Notes: generated by a model not told the origin, from the letters alone. A DNA stretch of 64,000 nt from CAMDPA01 sp965223035 (GCA_965223035.1 OZ244980.1:558001-622000); one strand, 5' to 3'; shown: positions 26,516 through 36,310, counted from the first letter of the stretch. Numbers and translations are program-made.

Positions 26516-26585
26516 TGGTGGGTGGGTGTGAGCTTAGGCATTGCCGCCACATCGAGCTGGTTAGCACCGCTGGCATGCGCGGTTC

Positions 26586-26645
26586 CTAGCGCAACCTGCC
26601 TTTAATCGGAATCGGAACGATCCCGATTAAAGGCGCGATGATCTA
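26586..26645. repeat. Palindromic intergenic repeat, copy 6 (B/A hybrid)
   Basis: Left B arm (CTAGCGCAACCTGCCTTTAA) and right A arm (AAAGGCGCGATGATCTAG) between the nitrile hydratase operon and the TSUP gene. Confidence 0.92.
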
Positions 26646-26807
26646 GCGCCGAAGTTCGAAGCCGACTGCGCCCGCTTTATCAGCTTGCCCGGCGGCTGTG
26701 TTAGGCCGGAGATGACTGTCCGAGCGCAGGCTCCGACCGAGACCTACATCATGTCCGCTCAAGGCGGAAGCGTCCAAGCCGGCCCGCTCCCCCCCGATTC
26801 TTCCACT

Positions 26808-26883
26808 CCATTCCTCCACCCCATTCCTCCACCCCATTCCTCAACTGGGCCACCCAATGGCATGATGTTCTGGGTGGCCAGTT
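26808..26883. repeat. Short tandem repeat followed by a strong hairpin
   Basis: A 13-bp unit CCATTCCTCCACC is repeated about 2.6 times (26808-26842). It is followed by arms AACTGGGCCACCCA (26843-26856) and TGGGTGGCCAGTT (26871-26883), pairing with one bulge around a 14-base loop. Could be a terminator or RNA-stability element; no T-run follows. The rest of 26646-27077 shows no gene. Confidence 0.5.
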
Positions 26884-27077
26884 GAAGAACCGGGCGGGGG
26901 AGCGGGAGGGTTCCAGCTAAGACGGAAACGCTATAGGGGAGGCCGATTGGCCGGCGGCCACCCACCGGCAGCCCCTCGCTCACGGCCGCTCGCGCCCCTT
27001 GCTGCCGGGAATTGGGTTGCGGACTTGCTCGCACATAGGGCCTCGCGCCCTGTTGCTGGGTCCGTGGCGGCAATGCC

Positions 27078-27911
27078 ATGAAACACAGAAGGATTTGGCG
27101 ACTGGTGTCATTGGATCCGTTGACGATCGTCTTGCTTGTGGTGCTCGGCATGTTCACCGGCGCGATGTCTGCGGTGATTGGGGGCGCGTCCATCATCACC
27201 TTTCCAGCCTTGATCGCACTGGGCCTGACGCCGGTCGAGGCGGCCATCACCATTCTCGTGTCACTGATGCCCAGTGGGTTCGCAGCCGCCTACTACGATC
27301 GCGGCAAGCTGCCCGACCTCGACCGCTCGTTAATCATCCTGATACTGACCTCGGTGGTGTTCGCCGCAGTCGGCGCGGCGCTGTTGCTGATCACCCCACT
27401 TGAGGTGTTCAAATTATTGGTGCCGGTTCTGCTGGCCGTTGCGTCGGTGTTGTTCGCCTACGCGCCGCGCATTGCCCGACGACTGACGCCACCCGCCGGG
27501 GCAGCGACCAAGCGCGCCGGAGCACGCTGGCGGACATCGACGCTCGGCATGATTCCAGTTGCGGTCTATACGGGTTATTTTGGCGCCGGCGTCGGGGTCA
27601 TGCTGCTGGCGGTGCTGCCGCTGGGAACGGGCGGCGATTATCGAACCGCCAACGCCGTCAAAAACCTGCTCATTGGCCTCAACAACGTGTTCGCAACGAC
27701 CGTCTATGCGATTGCCGGGGCGATCCTGTGGCCGGTCGTTGGCATCATGGTGATCGGAACGCTGGTCGGGGCATGGATCGGCACCGGGCTCGCCAAGGTG
27801 GTGCCGCGCAAGGTCATCCGGGTGATCGTGATCTTCCTCGGCTTTGCACTGACCGCCGTCTACGCCCACCGGTTCTGGGTCGCGCCGCTGACTACATCAG
27901 TTCCGCCTTAG
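27078..27911 (+). CDS. TSUP family (TauE/SafE) membrane permease
   Basis: 277 aa with about eight hydrophobic segments. TauE/SafE landmarks are the first repeat LVVLGMFTGAMSAVIGGASI (residues about 20-39) and the second repeat GYFGAGVGVMLLAVLPLGTG (about 172-191), followed by TANAVKNLLIGLNN. TSUP proteins export or import sulfite, sulfoacetate or other small anions. It follows the nitrile hydratase genes after a repeat and may be independent of them. Confidence 0.88.
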   Translation: MKHRRIWRLVSLDPLTIVLLVVLGMFTGAMSAVIGGASIITFPALIALGLTPVEAAITILVSLMPSGFAAAYYDRGKLPDLDRSLIILILTSVVFAAVGAALLLITPLEVFKLLVPVLLAVASVLFAYAPRIARRLTPPAGAATKRAGARWRTSTLGMIPVAVYTGYFGAGVGVMLLAVLPLGTGGDYRTANAVKNLLIGLNNVFATTVYAIAGAILWPVVGIMVIGTLVGAWIGTGLAKVVPRKVIRVIVIFLGFALTAVYAHRFWVAPLTTSVPP

Positions 27912-27949
27912 GCAGGTTCGCTGCGCCGGCCCGCTCGTCTACCGATAAT

Positions 27950-28010
27950 CTAGCGCAACCTGCCTTTAATCGAAATCGGAACGATCCCGATTAAAGGCGC
28001 AAAGATCTAG
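27950..28010. repeat. Palindromic intergenic repeat, copy 7 (B/A hybrid)
   Basis: B left arm and shortened A right arm (TTAAAGGCGCAAAGATCTAG), 39 bases after the TSUP stop. Confidence 0.9.
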
Positions 28011-28336
28011 GGGTCAGCGGTTGGTCATCCTGCTGCGGTTGCGCGCAGTGCGGCGGTGCATAATGGTAGGGCGTCGGCATGGTGGTCCCCATAGAGGGGA
28101 CATCGAAAGCGGCCGGTGCACGCGCTCATCTGACCACAGCCGCTGAGAATGCGAGGGATCTCAGCGCTTCCGCCGAACCGCTTTCAGCGAGCGCAATGCG
28201 CGGCGGCTTGCGCGGCATATGCGTCCGACTTGCAATCCATTCAGTGCATCCTGATGCAATCGGCTTTGTATGATTGCCTCGCGCTGTTCTAGCGTTGTAT
28301 CAAAACGATCCATGCTACATTATGAGAGTCTGAAGT
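28011..28336. other. Non-coding stretch
   Basis: No supported gene, repeat or RNA seen between the repeat and the bestrophin-like gene. Confidence 0.5.
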
Positions 28337-29368
28337 ATGTACGTCAGGAAACGAATTCGGCTCCGGTCTCTAATCTGGGAATCAATTCTCCCAATTATTG
28401 TTGCAACAGCTTGGTCGCTGATTGTCGTGTATCTTCACGAGTTCGCCGGCCTCACATGGATGGTCTTACCAGTGCTGCCGGTTACTTTGGTTGGCATAGC
28501 TGTTTCGCTATACGTCGCCTTCAAAAGCGCCTCAGCCTATAATCGGTGGTGGGAGGCGCGCACCGCGATCGGCTCGATCCTGGCTCAGAGTCGCGAATTA
28601 ATAGCACAGTCGCAAAGTTTCATTCAAACCGATTTAGACCGGCCAGATCATGAGATCCTCAAGAGAATCCTGAACCGGCATTTGGGTTGGATTTTCTTCG
28701 CTGCACACTTGCTGCGGCGGGACTCCAGACTGAAGGATAGTACTCGGAAAAGAATGTTTGGCCATCGATGCACCGATGTTTTGCATGTCCGCATGCGTCA
28801 ACACCACAACTCTTATCAGGACTATTTGGACGCGGAGGAGTGTGCGGCGGCGGAGGCGTGCAACAACCCGCCTTGTTTTCTGATGATGCAACAAGCGCGC
28901 GATCTGCGCAGACTCGCGAAATCGGGCTCTCTAGAACCCGTTTGCCACGTCGCGATGATCGAACTATTGGGGCGACTTACCGTCAGCTACGGGATCTGCG
29001 AACGCATCAAGTTTACTCCGTTCCCGCGGCAGGTGACCCATTTTGGACGACTATTTACCTGGGTTCTAGTTTTTATGCTGCCTTTAGCGTTGCTCGATGT
29101 TTTTGAGAAAGAAGCCGAGCGGCACGCTTTCTCAACGCTGCTAACGCAGGAGTACGTTTTATCACTCGTTCCTTTCTCGTTGTTGATCTCATGGATGTTC
29201 CTGATGATGGAAAAAGTCAGTGAAAGCCATGAGGATCCGTTTGAGGGCGGCGTGAATGATGTGCCGCTGTCAGCTATTTTTCGCTTGATAGAAATCGACG
29301 TGAAGCAAGCGCTGCAGGAGAAGGATGTGCCAGCTCCGCACCAGCCCGTGGACGACGTCTTGTATTAG
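28337..29368 (+). CDS. Bestrophin-like anion channel family protein
   Basis: 343 aa. Pattern of the RFP-TM/bestrophin (UPF0187) family: two N-terminal helices ILPIIVATAWSLIVVYLHEF and MVLPVLPVTLVGIAVSLYVA, then FKSASAYNRWWEAR, two later helices (LFTWVLVFMLPLALLDVFEK; VPFSLLISWMFLMMEKVSES) and the family hallmark EDPFEGGVNDVPL near residue 300. Bacterial members form pentameric channels for anions or cations in the inner membrane. It stands alone. GC content is lower than its neighbours, which may point to acquisition. Confidence 0.9.
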   Translation: MYVRKRIRLRSLIWESILPIIVATAWSLIVVYLHEFAGLTWMVLPVLPVTLVGIAVSLYVAFKSASAYNRWWEARTAIGSILAQSRELIAQSQSFIQTDLDRPDHEILKRILNRHLGWIFFAAHLLRRDSRLKDSTRKRMFGHRCTDVLHVRMRQHHNSYQDYLDAEECAAAEACNNPPCFLMMQQARDLRRLAKSGSLEPVCHVAMIELLGRLTVSYGICERIKFTPFPRQVTHFGRLFTWVLVFMLPLALLDVFEKEAERHAFSTLLTQEYVLSLVPFSLLISWMFLMMEKVSESHEDPFEGGVNDVPLSAIFRLIEIDVKQALQEKDVPAPHQPVDDVLY

Positions 29369-29978
29369 ATCAGCTCCGGCTTAGGCGGAAGCGCGGTGCC
29401 AGCCGGCCCCCGTCCAATCATCGGTCAAATCACCGGCAACAGCAGTGATGGCGCGCTTTGAGACAGTTTGGCAACCTTCCCTGTTTCCCGCATCCTTGTT
29501 ATGCAGGAAACAGCAGCCGGCGCCATGATCCATTGGTTTCGATAGATGACCCCGCCCGTTCCTCCGGGGTTCCCGTCGCCCTAGGTGCCCCCTGCCAAGC
29601 TGGGTCCTCACCCGACCAGCTGCAAAGGTGGGGGCGTTTTTCCTGCCCTTCCAAACATTGAATACACCAAACATGATCCATTCCATGAGGCGCGCCGACG
29701 CCGATGCCGGCTGGGGCGAGACTAACAAGCTGCCGTCTGGATCGACTGCTCATAACATGTCGTTGATGCACGTTGTCGCCGGCTGCGGAACTGGGTTATC
29801 GCGGCCGGCCATCTTGCCAGCACGTGCATTAGGCCCGCCGGGCAGAAGATGGGTGATATAGAGCTGACCGTGCTTGAATGAAAAGATGACGCCAATCGGA
29901 ATTTCCATTCAAAGATTCCCCATGACCATGCTAATGTCGTAATCAACGGCACAAATGATATGTATAAGGAAGGAGTGT
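29369..29978. other. Non-coding stretch of about 600 bp
   Basis: Open frames exist on both strands but none shows family similarity, a ribosome-binding site or coding-like composition. No repeat copy is present. Confidence 0.5.
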
Positions 29979-30305
29979 ATGAGAGTTTTTCGTCCCCATT
30001 TTTCAACTGGACTGTTCCTCGCTATTTCGCTGCTAACAGCTGCAACCGCGGTAGCGCAGGAAACTTCCTGGCCGGGCGTGTGGCAGAAGGTGGATTTTCA
30101 AGCGCAACTGCTTGTCTGTAAGCAAACTTGGAAGTGCGTTAATCCACGCCAGACGTCAGCGTCGGACGCGAAGGGACAACGATTGACGTTCGACCCCGAA
30201 ATGGCGACGACCGAGGGCGTGTGTCTGGGGTCCGGGCCGGGATGTAAGGAATGCGGCGCTGAGCAGCCGCCTAACGTATGCACCGTGGCTTTATCGCCGA
30301 AATAG
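29979..30305 (+). CDS. Small secreted cysteine-rich protein
   Basis: 108 aa from the ATG at 29979, which has AAGGAG 5 bases upstream. A clear signal peptide (MRVFRPHFSTGLFLAISLLT, cleavage near AVAQ) is followed by a short mature domain with six cysteines (LLVCKQTWKCVNP, GVCLGSGPGCKECG, NVCTVAL). Likely periplasmic with three disulfides. Family unknown. No partner gene nearby. Confidence 0.7.
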   Translation: MRVFRPHFSTGLFLAISLLTAATAVAQETSWPGVWQKVDFQAQLLVCKQTWKCVNPRQTSASDAKGQRLTFDPEMATTEGVCLGSGPGCKECGAEQPPNVCTVALSPK

Positions 30306-30865
30306 CGCACCGCTCGACCTCGTCACCGGATCGATGGCAGAGCCGCCAACCGGGTCTCGCATTGTGGCAAGTGGAGGGACGTTAGGTCCGCCGTCAGCAC
30401 AAAGGCGCCCGGTCGCGGAAGTGGCGTCGTTGCCTCGGTCGTCATCGGCCGTCGCGCCCGCGCAGGTGGCGTGGGGACGGCCAGGCCGTTGGTCATGTGA
30501 AGTCTGCCGGCGGTCCAATCGTTGAAGATGGCGTCGGATTTGACCATGTGCGAGGCGCCCGCCCTCCGTTGTACACGCATAGCCGACCAGATGCCGACCG
30601 ATAACCTAAGACAATCTCGCTGAGCACTGGGTGAAGCCGCGCGCTGGCCGGGACTTAGGTCGGGACTTAGACTGTGGCAATAAGACACCTCACCGGGGCG
30701 TATTGCTTATCGCTGCCATTGGCAGCATCGGCGATTGGATCGGATCGGAGCGCGACTGGCGTTACAGGTTGATGTTCGGGACCGGGGAGCCGTACGTGTT
30801 TCTTTCTGGCTTAATCGACAGTGGCGTTTTGAACTACGCTGATGGTGTGTCGCGGCAGATCATGT
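30306..30865. other. Non-coding stretch of about 560 bp
   Basis: No gene seen. Contains a short direct duplication CGGGACTTAG at about 30650-30670, otherwise unremarkable. Confidence 0.45.
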
Positions 30866-32725
30866 TCATGACGATTGCGCATCTTGCTGTGGAGGAGCGG
30901 ACGCGATGGGATCGTAAATGCCCGGAATCGGACTTTGCAGTAACACGACCCTTATCAGGTAAATCGCGACCGGAAGACCGAGAATTAACCCCCATAGGCC
31001 AAAGAAATGTTCGGCCACCAGCAGAATGACAATAACCAGAACTGGATGCAGATGGCCTATCTTTCCGATGATCCGTGGAGAAAGAACCATTCCTTCGATC
31101 AAATGAATGAGGACGATTGCACCGATGACCTGCAGGACCATGCTCATTGACCCGCCTGGCTGAGATAATGCGACCAGGCAAATGGGAATTCCCGACAGAA
31201 TAACGCCGATCGTCGGTACAAAGCTGAGCACAAAGACAACCAAACTCAAAACGTACTTGTACTCGACCCCTATCAGCCACAGCGCCAGCAACGTCAATAA
31301 TGCATTAAACGCCGCAATGACGGCCTGTCCTTGAAACGACTTGCCGATCAGCTTGCTCAGCGTGACGATACCAGGCGCAACATCGTCATAAATGGGCCGC
31401 AGCCTAGTGTGCCGGATACTATTGGCGCCCTGTTTCAGCCGATCCCATTCGACCAGGATAAAAATGGCCAGCACTAGCGCCGTGCCAACTTGAATCGGGA
31501 TCCGAACGATCTCCGGCAGCGCCTGTTCCAGCCAATTGACAAAGGCTTCTAAGATTCTTGGTCCGTCGTGTTTGGCTTGCTCGCGAAGCCAGGCGGCCGC
31601 GGGGCTGGTGGCCCACCACTGCTGACCCAACTGCAACCGTGTCGCCGCTTCGAAATCGTGTCGATACTCCTGAGCGGTCTTCTCAAGCTTCTTGAGGTGC
31701 TGCCTGACTTCGGCTAGAAATTCACCCTTGCCACGCGGATAGGCGGCGGTCAACTTTTGAAACAATCGATACTCGATGGGCGCTGCGGCTGGATTGCTTT
31801 TCCGCTGCTGTTTGTAAAATGTCTCAAAGTGTTTTTGATATTTGGGCGATTTGCGAAGTTGATCCCATAGTTGCTTCGTTTCTAATCTCGCCCATTGCCG
31901 CTTGAGTTGGGCCAAGGCCACTGGATCGGACTTTATGTCGGCATAGATTTTCTGACGTATGAGTTGGTCGCGTAATGATGTAGAATCCGACTGTTTTTGA
32001 AGCGCTGTTGAATCATGCGCCGTCGCCGACGTTGCGCTCTCGGCATCCCAGGCTTCGATGTATTGGTTGCGGCTGCTGGCAAATCGTCTGGGGACATAAT
32101 ACTGCATCAACCATCGGTCAAAGGCCATGTCCTTCCCGACCGCTTTGTGCGATTGAGTCTTTAAATGCAGGATCTGTGCATCATCGTAGCCGGCTTCGAA
32201 TTTTGCTTGGAGACGGGATGCCAATTTCGGAATTGTTGCATACAATCCTTCTCCATTTTGACCGGCTGCTTGAAATCGACGAAAGGCCTCCTGGTAGCGA
32301 GGGTCGCTCGGATCGCCCATTTGACTGCGGAGCTGCCATTCACCCACGGTGTTAGACAACAAAACGTTTTGAAATTGCTCAGGGCTGGTGTTTTGAACCT
32401 CGGCGAGCAGGCTCTGTCCATCGCGAATGAACTGCGGAACAAAGTAGCGGCCCAGTCCATAAAGAATCAGACAAAAAGCAAGGAAGATGGACAAGGTAAG
32501 CCCTAGTTCGAGCCACCGGTTTTCGTGACCACCGGCAAACCGTCGAGCGAGGGTTCGCACTAGACCGCGGACGATAAAGCAGATGAGAAATGTCAGAAAT
32601 CCGATCAAAAAGAAGTCACGTAGCAGATACAGCAGCGCGAGAAAGCCGCCCCATATTATCGGTTTGTGCCACCAAGTCGGTAGGCTTGCTGGATCAGCTG
32701 ATGGGCGCGCGGGTTGATCGGTCAT
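30866..32725 (-). CDS. AI-2E/PerM family permease with large soluble insert
   Basis: 619 aa from ATG 32725 (MTDQPARPSADPASLPTWWH). Two or three N-terminal membrane helices (FLALLYLLRDFFLIGFLTFL, LGLTLSIFLAFCLILYGLGR) and a C-terminal membrane block with the family pattern (TALVLAIFILVEWDRLK, AVIAAFNALLTLLALWLIGV, LIHLIEGMVLSPRIIGK). PerM proteins are usually about 350 aa. Here roughly 270 charged residues, partly coiled-coil-like (QLKRQWARLETKQLWDQLRK), are inserted between the two blocks and face one side of the membrane. Suggested roles of the family are peptide or small-molecule export and Na+/H+ antiport; the substrate is unknown. Confidence 0.85.
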   Translation of the reverse strand: MTDQPARPSADPASLPTWWHKPIIWGGFLALLYLLRDFFLIGFLTFLICFIVRGLVRTLARRFAGGHENRWLELGLTLSIFLAFCLILYGLGRYFVPQFIRDGQSLLAEVQNTSPEQFQNVLLSNTVGEWQLRSQMGDPSDPRYQEAFRRFQAAGQNGEGLYATIPKLASRLQAKFEAGYDDAQILHLKTQSHKAVGKDMAFDRWLMQYYVPRRFASSRNQYIEAWDAESATSATAHDSTALQKQSDSTSLRDQLIRQKIYADIKSDPVALAQLKRQWARLETKQLWDQLRKSPKYQKHFETFYKQQRKSNPAAAPIEYRLFQKLTAAYPRGKGEFLAEVRQHLKKLEKTAQEYRHDFEAATRLQLGQQWWATSPAAAWLREQAKHDGPRILEAFVNWLEQALPEIVRIPIQVGTALVLAIFILVEWDRLKQGANSIRHTRLRPIYDDVAPGIVTLSKLIGKSFQGQAVIAAFNALLTLLALWLIGVEYKYVLSLVVFVLSFVPTIGVILSGIPICLVALSQPGGSMSMVLQVIGAIVLIHLIEGMVLSPRIIGKIGHLHPVLVIVILLVAEHFFGLWGLILGLPVAIYLIRVVLLQSPIPGIYDPIASAPPQQDAQSS

Positions 32726-32797
32726 GGTTCGCTCATCGCGCTGCTGGGTCAGGGCAGCTTCGATGCCAGCAAAATCCGCCAGCATATGATCGCTAAG

Positions 32798-33373
32798 CTA
32801 TCTCACCTGCTCATTCGCTGCAGCGCTCGGTTCATTTTCATGTGGGCGGAAATAAAAATAGGCGGCTGCAGCAACGACGACCGCAATCATGATGATCCAT
32901 AATGTAACCGAATACTGTTGAACCGTTGCCATTACTACGGCCATAATCGTAAGCACCACACCGACGATCATCATCGGCCAGTCGAAATGTATGCCGGCGA
33001 GGCAGCAACTCAGGGCCAGCATCAGCAAAGAGAAATCCGATGCCGCTTGCCGGGTGAAAATCTCCCGGCTTTCCAAGAGCATCAGCACCGCCATTAGGAC
33101 GAGCAATATCGCCCAATGAGCCAATTGGCGCCCAATCGAAGCCTTGAGAGGCTGGTCAAGCTTGGCTTTTTTGGTGCTCTGCCACAGTCCCAACGCCGCA
33201 TAGATGACGACCACAACCAGCCAATATTCCCAGGCTCCTTTCTCGGTGGCTTGGGTTAATCCCATGCCAATAAGGGCTAACAACAGCATGCCGCACAGCA
33301 CGCCGAATTGAAGTCTTGTCTGCGGGCTTGGCGTTGCAGCAACGCCAGATTTTCGTTCAACGGAGTTGGTCAT
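32798..33373 (-). CDS. Multi-pass membrane protein of unknown function
   Basis: 191 aa from ATG 33373, with AAAGGA closely upstream. About six hydrophobic helices (FGVLCGMLLLALIGMGLTQA, YWLVVVVIYAALGLWQS, AHWAILLVLMAVLMLLES, SLLMLALSCCLAGIHF, MMIVGVVLTIMAVVMATV, LWIIMIAVVVAAAAYFYF) and polar ends. Lies 72 bases upstream of the AI-2E-type permease on the same strand, so the two are probably one operon. I do not recognise the family. Confidence 0.75.
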   Translation of the reverse strand: MTNSVERKSGVAATPSPQTRLQFGVLCGMLLLALIGMGLTQATEKGAWEYWLVVVVIYAALGLWQSTKKAKLDQPLKASIGRQLAHWAILLVLMAVLMLLESREIFTRQAASDFSLLMLALSCCLAGIHFDWPMMIVGVVLTIMAVVMATVQQYSVTLWIIMIAVVVAAAAYFYFRPHENEPSAAANEQVR

Positions 33374-34387
33374 GGTCCTTTCCTGTTTCCATTGGGTTGC
33401 GGGCATCGCGCGGGACCGGACGCGACGTCTGGTCAAAACGCCGTGAGGAAGAAATATACCATTGCAATGGTTGCTCTATCATCGAGTTGGTTTGCCGCAA
33501 TCAAGGGGGCGCTTCAACGAGAATGATGGAAGCGTGCGGGCCAATGCGCAACGCCCTAGCTCAATATGCCTGCACAAAACCCTTGCTCAACACGCTGCTT
33601 AACCCATGCAAGCCGCTCTGCCGCTGCGTGTCGCGCCGTCCCATTCGAGGAGCGGCCAACTCAGTTAGCTTCACATGGCCGACATGGGCGACTGCGTGAA
33701 GTCGCATCGACGCAAGCATAGTGCAGATGCGGCGCGTGACTGACTACGCTGGGCGTCCGTCCGCCGCTCGCGCGTTCTGAATCAATTCCTTGCCGATGGT
33801 CCGGAACAGGCGACCTTGGACAGTTGTCAACGCCGCCGTCGAAGCGCTGCGCGGTCCGGGTTGACACGATGGGCGTGCAGCAAGTGGGGGATCACGGGCG
33901 GCAGCGCCGTAGGTGGATTGGGGTTACGGTGGCGGGCGCCGCGCAGAACGGTCGCCATGTCAATGAGGTGCGAAGGCGCATGGTCCATCCGAGACTTGAC
34001 CTGGATCTGAGCCGGGTCCACTTGTGAACTGAAGTTCGGACCGGAGTTCAGCTGCAAGCTTGGTCAAAGGATCCAGCTACCCGTTTCTACTGGCGATGGC
34101 GTCACTCATGCGGTTGAGCGGGCATAGCGAGCATCCAGGTTGCCGTCGGCTCAGTTGATAAAGGTGCACGCCGAGCTAAGACCCCGGTACTTTTTTTAAC
34201 CGCCGGTCCACGCTGACGTCCAACATCCCCGTGCCGTCCATGATAACAAGGCGTTGGTTTCAGGCCTTCGGTTAGCCATATCTGGATTATGGATCGAGGA
34301 GTAAAAAACATGTTGCAACGTTGCGTTCGTGGCGGCCAGGTGGACTTTGATCGAACTCAATCCGAGCGGCCTAACGGAGGGTCGGCG
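33374..34387. other. Intergenic stretch of about 1 kb
   Basis: Lies between divergent genes. No protein family, repeat copy or RNA gene recognised on either strand. It must hold the two promoters. Confidence 0.5.
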
Positions 34388-35026
34388 ATGAAAGGGGCTC
34401 TGCTGGCAGCGCTTATCCTGTGGGTGGGCGCCATGAGTGACGCGACCAGACCGGCTGCGGAAGAGTCCACACCGGGGCAAAGCCTGACCGATGTCGATAG
34501 GGCGTTAAAGCTCGGAAATACGGATGCTGCTCAGAAGATACTCAAGGCGTTGGCCAAAAAGGACAATCATTTGGCTCAGCTGCGACTGGCGGAGATGTAC
34601 GAAAACGGCCTGTCAGGCCTGAAGCGAGACCTGGCATTGGCGGTCAAATGGTACCAAAAGGCTGCGGCTTCGGGATTGGTCGCGGCCAAAGCCCGACTGG
34701 GTCACATCTATCTTGAAGGCGTCGGAGTGATGCAGGACTTCAAGAAAGCGCGGCAGTTGCTCAACGAGGCCGCCGATGATGGCAGCGCCCAAGCGCAATT
34801 CGATCTCGGGCGGATGTGGCAACAAGGCTGGGGCGGCGAGAAAAACGTGCTAATGGCCTACGCGTATTATGAGTTTGCCGCACAGCGAGGCTCAATAGCT
34901 GCAAAAAAGGCGCGCGATGCCTTGCTCGCAAAGCTGACGCCGGCCGAGGCGGAAGAAGGCCAGGCGCTTCTCAAGCACTTGAGGCCCGGCATTCTCCAAC
35001 CCAATCAGACCGGAAAGTCCAACTGA
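34388..35026 (+). CDS. Secreted Sel1-like repeat protein
   Basis: 212 aa from ATG 34388 (GGAGG upstream). A signal peptide (MKGALLAALILWVGAMSDAT) is followed by three Sel1/TPR-like repeats: AQLRLAEMYENGLSGLKRDL, AKARLGHIYLEGVGVMQDFK and AQFDLGRMWQQGWGGEKNVL, each with the A-x-x-L-G/A-x-x-Y pattern. Such periplasmic solenoids serve as adaptor proteins in signalling or envelope stress. The next gene on the same strand begins 112 bases downstream. Confidence 0.85.
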   Translation: MKGALLAALILWVGAMSDATRPAAEESTPGQSLTDVDRALKLGNTDAAQKILKALAKKDNHLAQLRLAEMYENGLSGLKRDLALAVKWYQKAAASGLVAAKARLGHIYLEGVGVMQDFKKARQLLNEAADDGSAQAQFDLGRMWQQGWGGEKNVLMAYAYYEFAAQRGSIAAKKARDALLAKLTPAEAEEGQALLKHLRPGILQPNQTGKSN

Positions 35027-35138
35027 CAGTCGCGGATACGCAGCTTTGTCCGTCGCCTCGACCCAAATGGGGTCGAGGACGTTGTCGTCGGTGCGCAATC
35101 GTGGCACGGTGGCGGACGCTCGACTCGAAAGCAGCCAT

Positions 35139-35762
35139 ATGACCGACCCATCATTCATCCTTGAGATCTTCAGCGACTATGTCTGACCCTGGTGTTATCT
35201 CAGTACCGTGCGTATTGAAAAACTGACCCAAACCTTTGACATCGTCGCTCGTTACGTCCATTTCCCGTTGCATCCTGACACCCCCAAGCAGGGGCGGTCG
35301 TTGCAGGATCTGTTCGGGGGTGGCGCCGATGCCGTCAAAGCCCGGCACGCCAAGATGGCAACGCTGATGGCGGTGGAGGGACTTCGCTACGCGGAGCGGA
35401 CCCACACCTACAACAGTCGCCTGGCTCAGGAGCTGGGTAAATGGGCCGATACCCAAGACGGTGGCGTTGCCATCCACGACGCGCTATTTCGCGCCTATTT
35501 CGTGGATCGGCGCAATCTTGCGGACCTTGACGTGCTGCTGGACGTGGCCCAGTCGGTAGGCCTCCCGCCCGCGGCCGCCCGCCAGGTGCTGGAGGAACGC
35601 AGCTTCAGCGACGCCGTCGACAAAGATTGGGCGCGCTCGCGTCAACTGGGGGTCACGGGTGTTCCCACCTTTGTGGCTGGCCAAGCCGGTGTGGTCGGCG
35701 CCCAACCCTTTCATGTGATCGAGCAGCTGTTGATACAAGCGGGCGCCAACAGGCGCAGCTGA
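35139..35762 (+). CDS. DsbA/FrnE-family protein with in-frame TGA, candidate selenoprotein
   Basis: 207 aa if the TGA at 35184-35186 is read through. From ATG 35139 the frame gives TDPSFILEIFSDYV, TGA, PWCYLSTVRIEKL and continues without a break to 35762. FrnE/2-hydroxychromene isomerase-type DsbA proteins have SDYVCPWCY here, so TGA replaces the first redox Cys (UPWC). Downstream the family pattern is intact: HPDTP, a helical insert, SFSDAVDKDWARSRQLGVTG and VPTFV cis-Pro loop. A 7-bp hairpin with G in the loop follows the TGA. Alternatively a single nonsense mutation has inactivated the gene, but no other lesion is seen. The part after the TGA has an internal ATG-less start only (GTG at 35208). 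Confidence 0.7.
35200..35218 (+). promoter_or_regulatory. Candidate bacterial SECIS hairpin
   Basis: TCAGTAC (35200-35206) pairs with GTATTGA (35212-35218), 7 bp including one G-U, closing the loop CGTGC. The loop G is 22 bases after the TGA. As I recall, bacterial SECIS elements have a G in the first two loop positions at 16-37 bases after UGA; this one fits. Confidence 0.5.
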
Positions 35763-36310
35763 CCGGCTCGATTACCGAGCTTTGTAACGCTTCGACCGCG
35801 TCAGCGGCGGTTGCCAACGACGGTCTTTCGGCCCGCGCCACCGCCGGCCGGCGGTAAGCGCGGAGATCGATCTCAGCGAGGCCGCCGGATGACGTTGGGA
35901 CGGACACCTGGTGGCGGTCGCTCTCGCCTTTCCGTCCTGTGCAGCAAACAACTATGACGCCGATGAACGGCGCGGCCTGCCAGCCTACTCGGGGGCTGCC
36001 GTTGAGGTGGCGCCGGGTGCTCCTGGGACCTGTTGCGTGGACCTCGACCATGACCGACGGGGGCCAGCACCCGCAAGCCCTATTCCGCGCAGGTAGGCTC
36101 GCCGAGATGGGTTAAGACGCATTCGCGGCAGATCTCTACGGCAAGGGCGACCGCCCAGCGGAGCTCAAGGCGAACCAAACTGAAAGCGGCATACTCGACA
36201 AGGACCGCGAGCAGATGGGTGCGCTCGTTCGCGGCGGCCTGGCCGAAGCCCGAAAGCGTGGAGGCGGTGATGCCGTCGTCATAGAACTCTGCTTCGGCGG
36301 CGCAGCGGCC
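35763..36310. other. Non-coding stretch of about 550 bp
   Basis: No gene or relic recognised up to the composite repeat. Confidence 0.45.

Noticed and set aside
29381..29728. Minus-strand frame of 115 codons
   Set aside because: No start signal, no family similarity and composition like intergenic DNA.
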